This document shows, in pieces, positions 9,580 through 17,621 of a DNA stretch of 64,000 nt. The stretch is taken from NCBI RefSeq assembly GCF_000143885.2, contig NC_018581.1, positions 4,340,001-4,404,000 of the forward strand, written 5' to 3'. The DNA comes from Gordonia sp. KTR9 (GTDB lineage: Bacteria > Actinomycetota > Actinomycetes > Mycobacteriales > Mycobacteriaceae). The notes under the pieces are model-generated. The model saw nothing but the letters and a program-made list of their open reading frames with translations, did no database searches and was not told the DNA's origin. Each line of letters begins with the position of its first letter. The first letter of the stretch is position 1. The position numbers were made by a program, and so were the translations under genes.

Positions 9580-10823
9580 CAGCGCACCGTCACCTTCACC
9601 GGGAGTTCGGCGAAGCCGCGCACGTTCACCGAATGGACCCGGACCGCCTTGTCGGCGTCGATGTCCACCGCCCGGATCGATTTGACGACCTCGGTCAGGC
9701 CGATGTTCGCCTCCAGGCGTGCGAGGTGCGCACCGAGACAGAAGTGCGCTCCCAGCCCGAAGCTCATCAGGGCCTGGCCGCAGTCGCGGCCGATCTCGTA
9801 CCGGTCGGCATCGGCGCCGAACACCTCGACGTCGCGATTCGCCGAACCGACGAGGAGGAGCACTCGATCGCCCGCCGGGATCACGAAGTCGCCGTACGGG
9901 GCGTCCTCGACCACCCGTCGCACGACGATCTGCGTCGAGTTGTCGTAGCGCAACGTCTCCTCGGTCCAGTCCGGGACGACGACCTCCGGGTCGGCGAAGA
10001 CCTTCGCGAGTTCGTCGGGATTGCGCCAGCCCCAATACAGGGCGTTGGCAAGGAGTTTGGTCGTGGTCTCGTTGCCCGCCACCACCATCAGGACCATGAA
10101 GCCGACGATCTCGTCCTCGGTGAGCCGTGTCTTCTCGCCGGTCTCGTCGTCGTCGATCTCGGCCGCGATGAGGGCCGAGACCAGATCCTCGCCGGGGTTC
10201 TTGCGGCGGTCGGCGATGAGCTCCGAATAGTAGTTGTGCAGTTCGATGTAGGCGTAGACCGCCGCCTCGGGGAGGTCGAGGTCGCCGTCCTCGCGGTGGA
10301 GGAGCAGGTCGGACTGATGGCGCAGCCTGGTGCGATCGGCCTCGGGGACACCCAGCAGCTCGGACACCACGTCCATCGGGAGCAGCGCGGCGAAGTCGTG
10401 GACGAAGTCGAACTCCCCCTTGTCGAGACACTTGCTCCAGTGCTGGTGCGTGAGGGCGGTGATCCGGCCGGTGAGTTCGTTGACCCGGCGAGGCGTGAAA
10501 CCCTTGGAGACCAGTTTGCGGATGCGCATGTGTTTGGGGTCGTCCATGGCGAGGAAGGACATCGACTTGTGTGCGTCGGGACCGTACGCCGAGGGGTCCA
10601 TCGACACGCCCCAGCTGTTCGAGAGTCGTTGTGTGTCACGGAAAGCCGCACGGACGTCGGCATGTCCGGCCAATGCCCAGAAGTCCATCCCGCTGTGGTA
10701 GTACACCGGCGATTCCGTCCGGAGGCGGTGATAGGTGGGGTACGGATCCTCGTGGAAACCATAGGCATACGGGTCGAAGGGGAGTTCGTGCTCCATTCCC
10801 GACACCGTCGTCGATTCGGTCAT
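9579..10823 (-). CDS. Cytochrome P450, CYP123-like
   Basis: A 414-aa soluble bacterial P450. The I-helix motif is VVAGNETTTKLL, the ExxR motif is EETLRYD, and the heme loop FGLGAHFCLG carries the ligand Cys near residue 362. Its length and its place between an SDR and a TetR regulator match CYP123A1 (Rv0766c) in the M. tuberculosis CYP51 locus. I chose the ATG at 10823, which has GGAGAA about 5 bases upstream; a GTG one codon earlier is too close to it. The substrate is unknown. It may share the small ferredoxin encoded downstream. Confidence 0.88.
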   Translation of the reverse strand: MTESTTVSGMEHELPFDPYAYGFHEDPYPTYHRLRTESPVYYHSGMDFWALAGHADVRAAFRDTQRLSNSWGVSMDPSAYGPDAHKSMSFLAMDDPKHMRIRKLVSKGFTPRRVNELTGRITALTHQHWSKCLDKGEFDFVHDFAALLPMDVVSELLGVPEADRTRLRHQSDLLLHREDGDLDLPEAAVYAYIELHNYYSELIADRRKNPGEDLVSALIAAEIDDDETGEKTRLTEDEIVGFMVLMVVAGNETTTKLLANALYWGWRNPDELAKVFADPEVVVPDWTEETLRYDNSTQIVVRRVVEDAPYGDFVIPAGDRVLLLVGSANRDVEVFGADADRYEIGRDCGQALMSFGLGAHFCLGAHLARLEANIGLTEVVKSIRAVDIDADKAVRVHSVNVRGFAELPVKVTVR

Positions 10824-11404
10824 CACTTCTCCATCAGTAGATGTGCGGCTGCGACAAGACGTTCGGAGGTCTGCTCGTAGGTCATGTGCCCCATGCCGGC
10901 GTAGACCAGGCCGCCGGAGTAGATCATCTCCAGGGTGTCCAGGAGCGGGCCCGGATTCTCCGGGTCCTCTTCGAGTGCCGCGGCGAGGCGACGTCGGATG
11001 AAAGCACCGATTCGCACGCGCAGGTGTTCGACGTCGGGATCACTGCCCAGCAGGGCCACCGTCACCGCACCGCCCAGTTGCCCCTCGCCGGCCACGACCA
11101 GCGCGACCTCGCGGAGCACCTGCGCGACGCGCTCGCTCCGTGGCGCAGCGGGATCCGGCTCCAGCACGCCGGCCGAGAGGCGACGCCAGAACACCTCGGC
11201 GACCAGGTGACTCTTCGACGAGAAGTAGGTGTAGGCGGTGGCCGGCGCGACCCCGGCGATCTTGGCCACCGTCCGCACGGTGAGACCGTCGAAACCCTCT
11301 GCGTTCAGCACATCGACTGCGGCATCGGTGAGGCGAGTGACCGTTTCCGCCTGCTGCTGGGTCAGCCTGCGGCGAGTGGATTCCTGAGACACGGGGCTGG
11401 ACAT
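10823..11404 (-). CDS. TetR-family regulator of the CYP51 locus (Rv0767c-like)
   Basis: About 193 aa. The N-terminal helix-turn-helix reads LTVRTVAKIAGVAPATAYTYFSSK, the standard TetR form, followed by an all-helical ligand domain. It heads the minus-strand operon and is divergent from the aldehyde dehydrogenase, as Rv0767c is in M. tuberculosis. It likely represses both arms and responds to a lipid or sterol-type ligand. No good ribosome binding site precedes either the ATG at 11404 or the GTG at 11413, so the transcript may be leaderless. The start is uncertain by three codons. Confidence 0.85.
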   Translation of the reverse strand: MSSPVSQESTRRRLTQQQAETVTRLTDAAVDVLNAEGFDGLTVRTVAKIAGVAPATAYTYFSSKSHLVAEVFWRRLSAGVLEPDPAAPRSERVAQVLREVALVVAGEGQLGGAVTVALLGSDPDVEHLRVRIGAFIRRRLAAALEEDPENPGPLLDTLEMIYSGGLVYAGMGHMTYEQTSERLVAAAHLLMEK

Positions 11405-11468
11405 GTGAGCCACGCTACACTAGCTTTGAACGCGAGTCCAGACACCTGTCCAGATGGAGTTCCAGCTC
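11405..11468. promoter_or_regulatory. Divergent promoter region between TetR and ALDH
   Basis: TACACT at 11416-11421 is a plausible -10 box for the plus strand. Its complement strand gives TAGTGT for the regulator. GACACCTGTC at 11441-11450 (arms GACA/TGTC) is a short candidate operator, and GTCCAGA occurs twice in direct orientation around it. No convincing -35 was seen. This is a prediction only. Confidence 0.35.
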
Positions 11469-12935
11469 ATGCCTCTTCGCCCCGAATCCGCGTCGGATCT
11501 GTTGATCGACGGCAAACTCACCCCCGGGAGCGGTGGCGTCTTCGACGTCGTCAATCCCGCGACCGAGGAGGTCATCGGGCAGGCGGCCGACGCCACCTCG
11601 GCCGACATGGACGCCGCCATCACGGCCGCACGCACCGCCTTCGACACCACCGCCTGGTCGCGCGACCACGCCTTCCGCGCCCGTTGTCTCCGTCAGCTGC
11701 GCGACGCCCTGCTCGCCCACGGTGACGAGCTCCGCGAACTCACCATCGCCGAGGTGGGGTGCCCGTCCTTCCTCACCCACGGCCCGCAGTTCGAGGGACC
11801 GGTCACCGATCTCGGCTATTTCGCCGACCTCGCCGAGAGCTACGAGTGGACCCGTGACCTCGGCACCGCCAAACCCATGGGCCTCAAGAACCATCGCGAG
11901 CTGCGCTCGGAGGCCGTGGGCGTCGTCGGCGCGATCACGCCGTGGAACTTCCCGCACCAGATCAACTTCGCCAAGATCGGCCCCGCCCTGGCCGCCGGGT
12001 GCACGGTCGTGCTCAAGCCCGCACCCGACACCCCGTGGTGTGCCGCGCTCGTCGGCCGGGTCGTCGCCGAGGAGACGGACTTCCCGCCCGGTGTTCTCAA
12101 CATCGTCACCTCGACCGACCACCAGCTCGGCGCCCAGCTCAGCACCGACCCCCGCGTCGACCTGGTGTCGTTCACCGGCTCCACCGCGACCGGCAAGAAG
12201 GTGATGGCCGCCGCGTCCGAGTCGCTCAAGAAGGTGTTCCTGGAGCTGGGCGGCAAGTCGGCCTTCATCGTCCTCGACGATGCCGACATCGGATCTGCCT
12301 GCGCCATGGCCGCATTCAACGTCGTCACCCATGCCGGTCAGGGGTGCGCCATCACCACGCGCCTGGTGGTGCCGCGCAGCAGACTCGACGAGGCGATCAC
12401 CGCCACCCGCGACGCGATGGCCGGCCTGCCCGCCGGAGACCCGACCGACGGCGGCACCATCTGCGGACCGGTCATCTCCGCCCGGCAGCGTCAGCGCATC
12501 GAGTCCTACATCGAACTCGCCACCAGCGAGGGCGGCACCATCGAGATCGGTGGCGGACGTCCCGCCGACAAGCCCGCCGGCTACTTCGTCGAGCCGACCC
12601 TGATCTCGGGCCTGGACAACTCGGCGCGAGTCGCGCAGGAGGAGATCTTCGGTCCGGTGCTGGTGATCATTCCCCACGACGGCGACGACGACGCGATCCG
12701 CATCGCCAACGACTCGCCGTACGGCCTGTCCGGCATGGTCTACGGGTCCGACGAGGAGCGGATCAACAAGGTCGTCAACGGAGTACGCACCGGGACGATG
12801 GGCGTCAACGGCGGCATCTGGTACTCCGCCGATGTCCCGTTCGGCGGCTTCAAACAGTCCGGCATCGGCCGCGAGATGGGAGTCGCCGGTTTCGAGGAGT
12901 ACCTGGAGACCAAGGCCGTCGCGCGTCCGGCGTGA
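11469..12935 (+). CDS. Aldehyde dehydrogenase (AldA-like)
   Basis: A 488-aa NAD(P)-dependent aldehyde dehydrogenase. The catalytic set is complete: N160 in ITPWNF, general base E259 in FLELGGKSA and nucleophile C293 in HAGQGC. EEIFGPVL and the C-terminal FGGFKQSGIGRE are also present. It oxidises an aldehyde to an acid and corresponds in position to Rv0768. The ATG at 11469 has GGAG 9 bases upstream; an ATG at 11454 has no binding site. It leads the plus-strand half of the divergent CYP51 locus and may take aldehydes released by P450 or SDR steps. Confidence 0.9.
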   Translation: MPLRPESASDLLIDGKLTPGSGGVFDVVNPATEEVIGQAADATSADMDAAITAARTAFDTTAWSRDHAFRARCLRQLRDALLAHGDELRELTIAEVGCPSFLTHGPQFEGPVTDLGYFADLAESYEWTRDLGTAKPMGLKNHRELRSEAVGVVGAITPWNFPHQINFAKIGPALAAGCTVVLKPAPDTPWCAALVGRVVAEETDFPPGVLNIVTSTDHQLGAQLSTDPRVDLVSFTGSTATGKKVMAAASESLKKVFLELGGKSAFIVLDDADIGSACAMAAFNVVTHAGQGCAITTRLVVPRSRLDEAITATRDAMAGLPAGDPTDGGTICGPVISARQRQRIESYIELATSEGGTIEIGGGRPADKPAGYFVEPTLISGLDNSARVAQEEIFGPVLVIIPHDGDDDAIRIANDSPYGLSGMVYGSDEERINKVVNGVRTGTMGVNGGIWYSADVPFGGFKQSGIGREMGVAGFEEYLETKAVARPA

Positions 12936-12972
12936 CCCTTCGACAACCACCGACCACACAGAAAGCAGGACA

Positions 12973-13713
12973 ATGAGTTCCAAGCGTTTCGAGAACAAGA
13001 CCATCATCGTCACCGGCGCGGCAGGCGGGATCGGTGAGGCGTACGCCCGCGGGCTCGCCGCCGAAGGCGCGAACGTCGTGGTCGCCGACCTCGCCGACGA
13101 CAAGGGCAAGCAGGTCGCGGCCGACATCGGCGGACTGTACGTCAACACCGATGTGGCCGACGAGGATTCGGCGAAGGCGCTCGCCGCGGCCACCGTCGAC
13201 GCCTACGGCTCGGTCGACGGCCTGGTCAACAACGCGGCGATCTACGGCGGGATGAAACTCGACTTCCTCATCACCGTGCCCTGGGACTACTACAAGAAGT
13301 TCATGAGCGTGAACCTCGACGGCGCGCTCAACGTGACCCGGGCGGTCTACCCGCACATGACCAATGGTGGTGGCGCCATCGTCAACCAGTCCTCCACCGC
13401 CGCGTGGCTGTACAGCGGCTTCTACGGCCTGGCCAAGGTCGGGGTGAACGGTCTGACACAGCAGCTCGCCACCGAACTCGGCGGGCAGAACATCCGCGTC
13501 AACGCGATCGCCCCCGGGCCCATCGACACCGAGGCGACTCGGACCACGACACCCAAGGAGATGGTCGCCGACATCGTGAATCGTCTGCCGCTGAAGCGTT
13601 TCGGCACGCCGGAGGATCTCGTCGGCATGTGCTTGTTCCTCCTGTCCGACGAAGCCGGGTGGATCACCGGGCAGATCTTCAACGTCGACGGCGGCCAGGT
13701 CATCCGCTCATGA
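12973..13713 (+). CDS. SDR-family oxidoreductase (Rv0769-like)
   Basis: A 246-aa classical SDR. It has TGAAGGIG at residues 14-21, NNAA near 86-89, S140/S141 and the catalytic Y151/K155 in YGLAK. The PG motif (AIAPGPIDTEA) and the C-terminal IFNVDGGQ are typical. The start has GAAAGCAGGA upstream. The stop overlaps the next start (ATGA). It is the second gene of the plus-strand operon, at the same position as Rv0769. It likely interconverts a hydroxyl and keto group on an intermediate shared with the neighbouring dehydrogenases. Confidence 0.88.
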   Translation: MSSKRFENKTIIVTGAAGGIGEAYARGLAAEGANVVVADLADDKGKQVAADIGGLYVNTDVADEDSAKALAAATVDAYGSVDGLVNNAAIYGGMKLDFLITVPWDYYKKFMSVNLDGALNVTRAVYPHMTNGGGAIVNQSSTAAWLYSGFYGLAKVGVNGLTQQLATELGGQNIRVNAIAPGPIDTEATRTTTPKEMVADIVNRLPLKRFGTPEDLVGMCLFLLSDEAGWITGQIFNVDGGQVIRS

Positions 13714-14606
13714 GCGAATCGACGCCCACCCGGCCGGACCCGATTCGGCTGGGATATGTCGGACTCGGCAACATCGGTGGTCCGATGGCCGGGAGTCTGG
13801 CCGCGTGGCGCGGCGGTCTGACGGTGTTCGACCTCTCGTCCGAGGCCATCGCGAAGGTCGTCGAGAAGGGGGCCGCGGCCGCGGGTTCGCTCGCCGATCT
13901 CGCCGCGTCGGCCGACATCATCGGCATCTGCGTCCTCGACGACGCCCAGGTCCGAACAGTGGTCGCCGGGCCGGACGGCCTGCTGTCCGAGGCTCGCCCG
14001 GGCACCATCATCACCGTCCACTCGACGATCGCGCCGGAGACCGCCGCCGAACTCGCCGAACAATGCGCGGCGCGCGAGGTGACATTGCTCGACGCCCCCA
14101 TCTCCGGTGGCGCGATGGGTGCGGCGTCGGGCCGGCTCGCGATCATGGTCGGCGGGCCGCGTGAGGCGTACGAGAAACTGAAGGAACCGTTCGCGCTCAC
14201 CGCCGACATGCTCGTCCACGCGGGACCCGAGGTCGGCTCGGGCACCCGGATGAAGCTGGCGCGCAACCTCCTCCACTTCATCTCGTTCACCGCGACCACC
14301 GAGGCCGCGCGACTGGCCGAGGCCGCCGGCATCGACATCGCCAAGCTCGGCAAGGTGGTCCGGCACTCCGACGCCGTGACCGGTGGGCCCGGGGCGATCA
14401 TGTTGCGTGACACCACCGCTCCGGTCGCGGCCGACGATCCCTGGTACGGAATCCTCACCGGCGTCCGTACCCTGGGGGAGAAGGACCTGACGCTCGCACT
14501 CGCTCTCGGCGAAGAACTCGGTGTCGATCTGCCTCTCGGGCAGCTCGCGTTGCGGAATCTGGCCGCCGGGCTCGGTGTCCCCCACCTCGAAGGAGAACCA
14601 GCATGA
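13710..14606 (+). CDS. NAD(P)-dependent beta-hydroxyacid dehydrogenase (HIBADH-like, Rv0770-like)
   Basis: A 298-aa two-domain enzyme. The N-terminal Rossmann motif GYVGLGNIGGPMA is near residues 15-27. Substrate-binding DAPISGGAMGA and the lysine helix MKLARNLLHF follow, all diagnostic of the 3-hydroxyisobutyrate dehydrogenase superfamily. It oxidises a 3-hydroxy acid to a semialdehyde or reduces the reverse. Overlaps on both sides (ATGA with the SDR, 4 bases with the CMD gene) fix it in the operon. The substrate is unknown. Order and type match Rv0770. Confidence 0.87.
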   Translation: MSESTPTRPDPIRLGYVGLGNIGGPMAGSLAAWRGGLTVFDLSSEAIAKVVEKGAAAAGSLADLAASADIIGICVLDDAQVRTVVAGPDGLLSEARPGTIITVHSTIAPETAAELAEQCAAREVTLLDAPISGGAMGAASGRLAIMVGGPREAYEKLKEPFALTADMLVHAGPEVGSGTRMKLARNLLHFISFTATTEAARLAEAAGIDIAKLGKVVRHSDAVTGGPGAIMLRDTTAPVAADDPWYGILTGVRTLGEKDLTLALALGEELGVDLPLGQLALRNLAAGLGVPHLEGEPA

Positions 14607-14992
14607 CCCGATCCGACATCTCCGGCGACGCACCCGACGAGGTGCGCAGGCGCGGACTCGCGAAGATGTCCGAGGTCTACGGCTGGGAGGTGAGCGACGG
14701 CCCGGGCGATTACTTCGCGCACACGGCCGACCAGGTGTTCGGCAACGTCTGGGCGCGCGACGGTCTGTCCAACCGCGATCGCCGATTGCTCCTGCTCGGT
14801 GCGCTCGCCGCGAGCAACAACACCGACGTCGCCGAGATCCAGGCCGGCGCCGCCCTCGGGAACGGCGAGCTCACTCCCGAACAGCTCGAGGAGATCAGCC
14901 TCTTCCTCTGCTATTACGTCGGCTGGCCGCAGGGCACCAAGATGCACTTCATGTTCGGTGAGGTGATCAAGCAGCATCGGAAGAAGAAGTGA
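14603..14992 (+). CDS. Carboxymuconolactone decarboxylase-family protein (Rv0771-like)
   Basis: A 129-aa CMD/AhpD-fold protein. It shows the helical core DQVFGNVWARDGLSNRDR and LLLLGALAA, then LEEISLFLCYYVGWP. A single Cys near residue 105 is present rather than the CxxC of AhpD, so peroxidase activity is unlikely. Family members decarboxylate lactones or have other cofactor-free roles. It overlaps the HIBADH-like gene by 4 bases and the hydrolase start (GTGA). It holds the same slot as Rv0771. Confidence 0.85.
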   Translation: MTRSDISGDAPDEVRRRGLAKMSEVYGWEVSDGPGDYFAHTADQVFGNVWARDGLSNRDRRLLLLGALAASNNTDVAEIQAGAALGNGELTPEQLEEISLFLCYYVGWPQGTKMHFMFGEVIKQHRKKK

Positions 14993-16329
14993 GTCAGGCC
15001 ATGCGATTCCGTGTCCTCCGCGGCGGGAACGGGTGTTCGTTGCTGAGCGCCTCACCCTTACCCGACCTCACCGCGGCCGGTTACACCGACACCGAGTACG
15101 CGGCTTCGGGGGCCGCCGACCCGGTCGTCGGTGACACCGGCGCGCCCACCGCCGAGTTCACGACCCGGATCGTCGTCCGACGCCCCACGGAGGCCGCGGC
15201 CTTCAGCGGCTGCGTGGTCGTCGAGTGGCTGAACGTCAGCAGCGGCGCCGACGCCGCGCCCGAATACTCCTATGTGGCGGCCGAGCTCGTCCGCGCGGGC
15301 CACGCGTGGGTGGGCGTGTCGGCACAGTTCGTCGGCGTCGAGGGCGGGGCGGGTTCGGTCGGCGTGGCGACCGGCGCCCCGCAGAGCCTCGCCGCCAAAG
15401 ACCCGGAACGTTATGCCGGACTGCGACACCCCGGCGACGCGTACTGCTACGACATCTTCACTTCGGTGGGCCGAGCAGTCCGCGAGACCGACGCCGCCGG
15501 CCATCCGCTCGCGGGTCTGACGGTCTCCACCGTTCTCGGGATCGGCGAATCACAGTCGGCCATGGCCCTGACGACCTATGTCAACACCGTCGGTCCGGAC
15601 GGGGCACCGTTCGACGGGTACCTCATCCACAGCCGCGCGGCCGCCGGGTTGCCCGCCGGTGATGTCGGTTCGGGGATCGACGTGGCGAGCGTCTTCGGGA
15701 GCGAGCCCACCACGATCCGCGCCGATCTCGACGCACCGGTGTTCGTTGTCCAGACCGAGACCGACGTCCTGACCAACTTCCGCTATCACGCCGTGCGGCA
15801 ACCCGATTCGGATCGACTCCGGGTCTGGGAGATGGCGGGCACGGCACACGCCGATCTCCACCAGGTCGGTGACTTCGAGGAGTTCCTCGGCTGCCCCGAC
15901 CCGGTCAACCGGGGCCAGCAGAGGTTCGTTCTCCGATCGGCGTTGCGGCACCTGCGATCCTGGGCCGAGGGAGGTCCCCCGCCTCCGGTGGCCGACCCGC
16001 TGGCCCTCCGGGACGCCGGCGGCGCCCAGCCCGTGTTCGAGCTCGACGACATCGGCAATGTCCGGGGCGGGGTCCGCACACCGTGCGTCGACGCGCCGAC
16101 CCAGATCCTCAGCGGGATCGTCGCCGACCCGGTGTCCCGGATCTGTCTGCTGTTCGGAACGACTTCTCCGGTCCCCACCGACGAACTCGTGGCCCGGTAC
16201 GGAACGCGCGATGAGTACGAGAAGCACTACCGGGACGCCGCAGACATCGCCATCGCGGGTGGGTTCGTCCTCGCCGAGGACCGCGACGAGTTGCTCGCCG
16301 ACGCCAATCCGGAGCTGATCCCGAACTGA
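14989..16329 (+). CDS. Alpha/beta-hydrolase domain protein
   Basis: A 446-aa hydrolase of the large alpha/beta-hydrolase group seen in actinobacterial lipid and sterol clusters. The nucleophile elbow G-E-S188-Q-S is at residues 186-190. VVVEWLNVSSGADAAPEY near the N-terminus and a C-terminal acid/His region (WEMAGTAHADLH) complete the likely triad. There is no signal peptide. The GTG start overlaps the CMD stop (GTGA); GGAAGAAG lies upstream. It closes the plus arm of the CYP51 locus and is followed by a very strong palindrome. The substrate is unknown; esters or lactones are likely. Confidence 0.8.
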   Translation: MSQAMRFRVLRGGNGCSLLSASPLPDLTAAGYTDTEYAASGAADPVVGDTGAPTAEFTTRIVVRRPTEAAAFSGCVVVEWLNVSSGADAAPEYSYVAAELVRAGHAWVGVSAQFVGVEGGAGSVGVATGAPQSLAAKDPERYAGLRHPGDAYCYDIFTSVGRAVRETDAAGHPLAGLTVSTVLGIGESQSAMALTTYVNTVGPDGAPFDGYLIHSRAAAGLPAGDVGSGIDVASVFGSEPTTIRADLDAPVFVVQTETDVLTNFRYHAVRQPDSDRLRVWEMAGTAHADLHQVGDFEEFLGCPDPVNRGQQRFVLRSALRHLRSWAEGGPPPPVADPLALRDAGGAQPVFELDDIGNVRGGVRTPCVDAPTQILSGIVADPVSRICLLFGTTSPVPTDELVARYGTRDEYEKHYRDAADIAIAGGFVLAEDRDELLADANPELIPN

Positions 16330-16354
16330 CGACGACCCAGCCCGATTCGTGACC

Positions 16355-16416
16355 GACAGACTTCAACTCGACTCCCAGACTTCGATCGAAGTCTGGGAGT
16401 CGAGTTGAAGTCTGTC
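16355..16416. terminator. 62-bp perfect palindrome between convergent genes
   Basis: Each base from 16355 to 16416 pairs with its mirror about the centre 16385/16386 (core TTCGATCGAA). The arms are 31 bp with no mismatch and no loop. It lies between two converging stop codons (16329 and 16443), so it can terminate both transcripts. Such a long perfect palindrome is unusual. It could also extrude a cruciform. Confidence 0.85.
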
Positions 16417-16442
16417 TGTCGCGGGTTCCGAGAATGCGGCGC

Positions 16443-17621
16443 TCACATCAGCGAACGCAGGCCGGTTTCGCTGTCGAACCGAGAATCAGGCGGCGGGGAG
16501 GCACGCAGGAACTCGTCCGTGGCCTGCCGGATGCTGCCCGAGATGGCGTGTCCGACATGACTACCGGAGTACCAGTGGACCTGCCCGCCCCAGTGTCGGT
16601 GTAGCTGTCGGGCGGCGGACACCGAGGTGACCCGATCGTTGAGCGCCGCGACCACCATCCGGCGTTCGGGCGTCGGGATGGGTTGCACCGCCAGCGGATT
16701 GATCACCGACGAGACCGCGCGAACCGGGTCGCTGCGCATCAGCGACGCGAGATGACGCCCCTTGGACCCGCCGCGTTCCATGTGGTGGGCGAGGGTGGCG
16801 TGCATCTCCAGCATCGGGACGACGGCCAGGACCGAGCTGATCCGGGGATCCATCGAGGCGACCATCGCCGCGATCGGACCGCCGAGCGACGTACCCGCGA
16901 TCGCGATGTCGGCCGGCTCCTGGCCCTCGATCCAGGTGATGAGCGAGCGGATCTCGGCGATCGCCCGGATGGTGATGACGGTGTTGACCAGCGGGTCGAA
17001 ACCCGGGTAGGCGACCTTCTCCACCCGCCGCGAGCCGTGCGCCGGCAGGACGGGGAACACCACGTCGTAGCCGAGCTTGTTGTACAGGTTGGCAGCGCGG
17101 AACGCATAGAGATCGTCGGCGCGCCCCTGGGCCGCCCCGTGCACCCAGATCAACCAGCGACGGCCGGTTCGTCGTCGCGAGAGCACGCGGACCGAGGCGA
17201 TCCCGTCGGCGTAGGGGTCGGCGGCGGCGATGGACTCCGGGAGAGGAACGGCGACCGAGTAGTCGATGTGATCGAACGAGGTCGTCCCGAAGGTCTTCCG
17301 ATCACGGGACACGATGCCGGGCGGCCCGGGGTCGAGGTGGATTCCCGACGGCCCCAGCGCGGCCAGTTCCTCGGCGACGCCGGCGCATCGTTGCACGCAC
17401 TGTTCCACGAACTCGATCGGCGGGATGTCCCGGATCACCGAGTTGATCGCGATGAACAGCTCGTCGACGGCGGTCTCCCCGACCATGCGCGGACCGCATT
17501 CCGCCGGTGGCACTCCCGCCGCCGGGTCGCCGCGACCGGCCGCACGCGAACTGCCGATCGCGCGTGGCAGCACCTTCGCGAACAGTCCCAGTCGCGCTGC
17601 GCCGGACTCCCAGTCGATCAA
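16443..17621 (-). CDS. Alpha/beta hydrolase (LipO-like, WS/DGAT cluster)
   Basis: A 392-aa serine hydrolase. The oxyanion strand is LIWVHGAAQGR, the nucleophile elbow IAGTSLGGPIA, the acid likely in ALNDRVT, and the His in GSHVGHA. The N-terminal about 100 residues resemble those of mycobacterial LipO (Rv1426c). The TTG start overlaps the WS/DGAT stop (TTGA) and has GGGAGGCGAG directly upstream, which favours this unusual start codon. The cluster order hydrolase, WS/DGAT, FadD, acyltransferase is that of Rv1425-Rv1428c. It probably cleaves an ester in neutral lipid metabolism. Confidence 0.8.
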   Translation of the reverse strand: MIDWESGAARLGLFAKVLPRAIGSSRAAGRGDPAAGVPPAECGPRMVGETAVDELFIAINSVIRDIPPIEFVEQCVQRCAGVAEELAALGPSGIHLDPGPPGIVSRDRKTFGTTSFDHIDYSVAVPLPESIAAADPYADGIASVRVLSRRRTGRRWLIWVHGAAQGRADDLYAFRAANLYNKLGYDVVFPVLPAHGSRRVEKVAYPGFDPLVNTVITIRAIAEIRSLITWIEGQEPADIAIAGTSLGGPIAAMVASMDPRISSVLAVVPMLEMHATLAHHMERGGSKGRHLASLMRSDPVRAVSSVINPLAVQPIPTPERRMVVAALNDRVTSVSAARQLHRHWGGQVHWYSGSHVGHAISGSIRQATDEFLRASPPPDSRFDSETGLRSLM

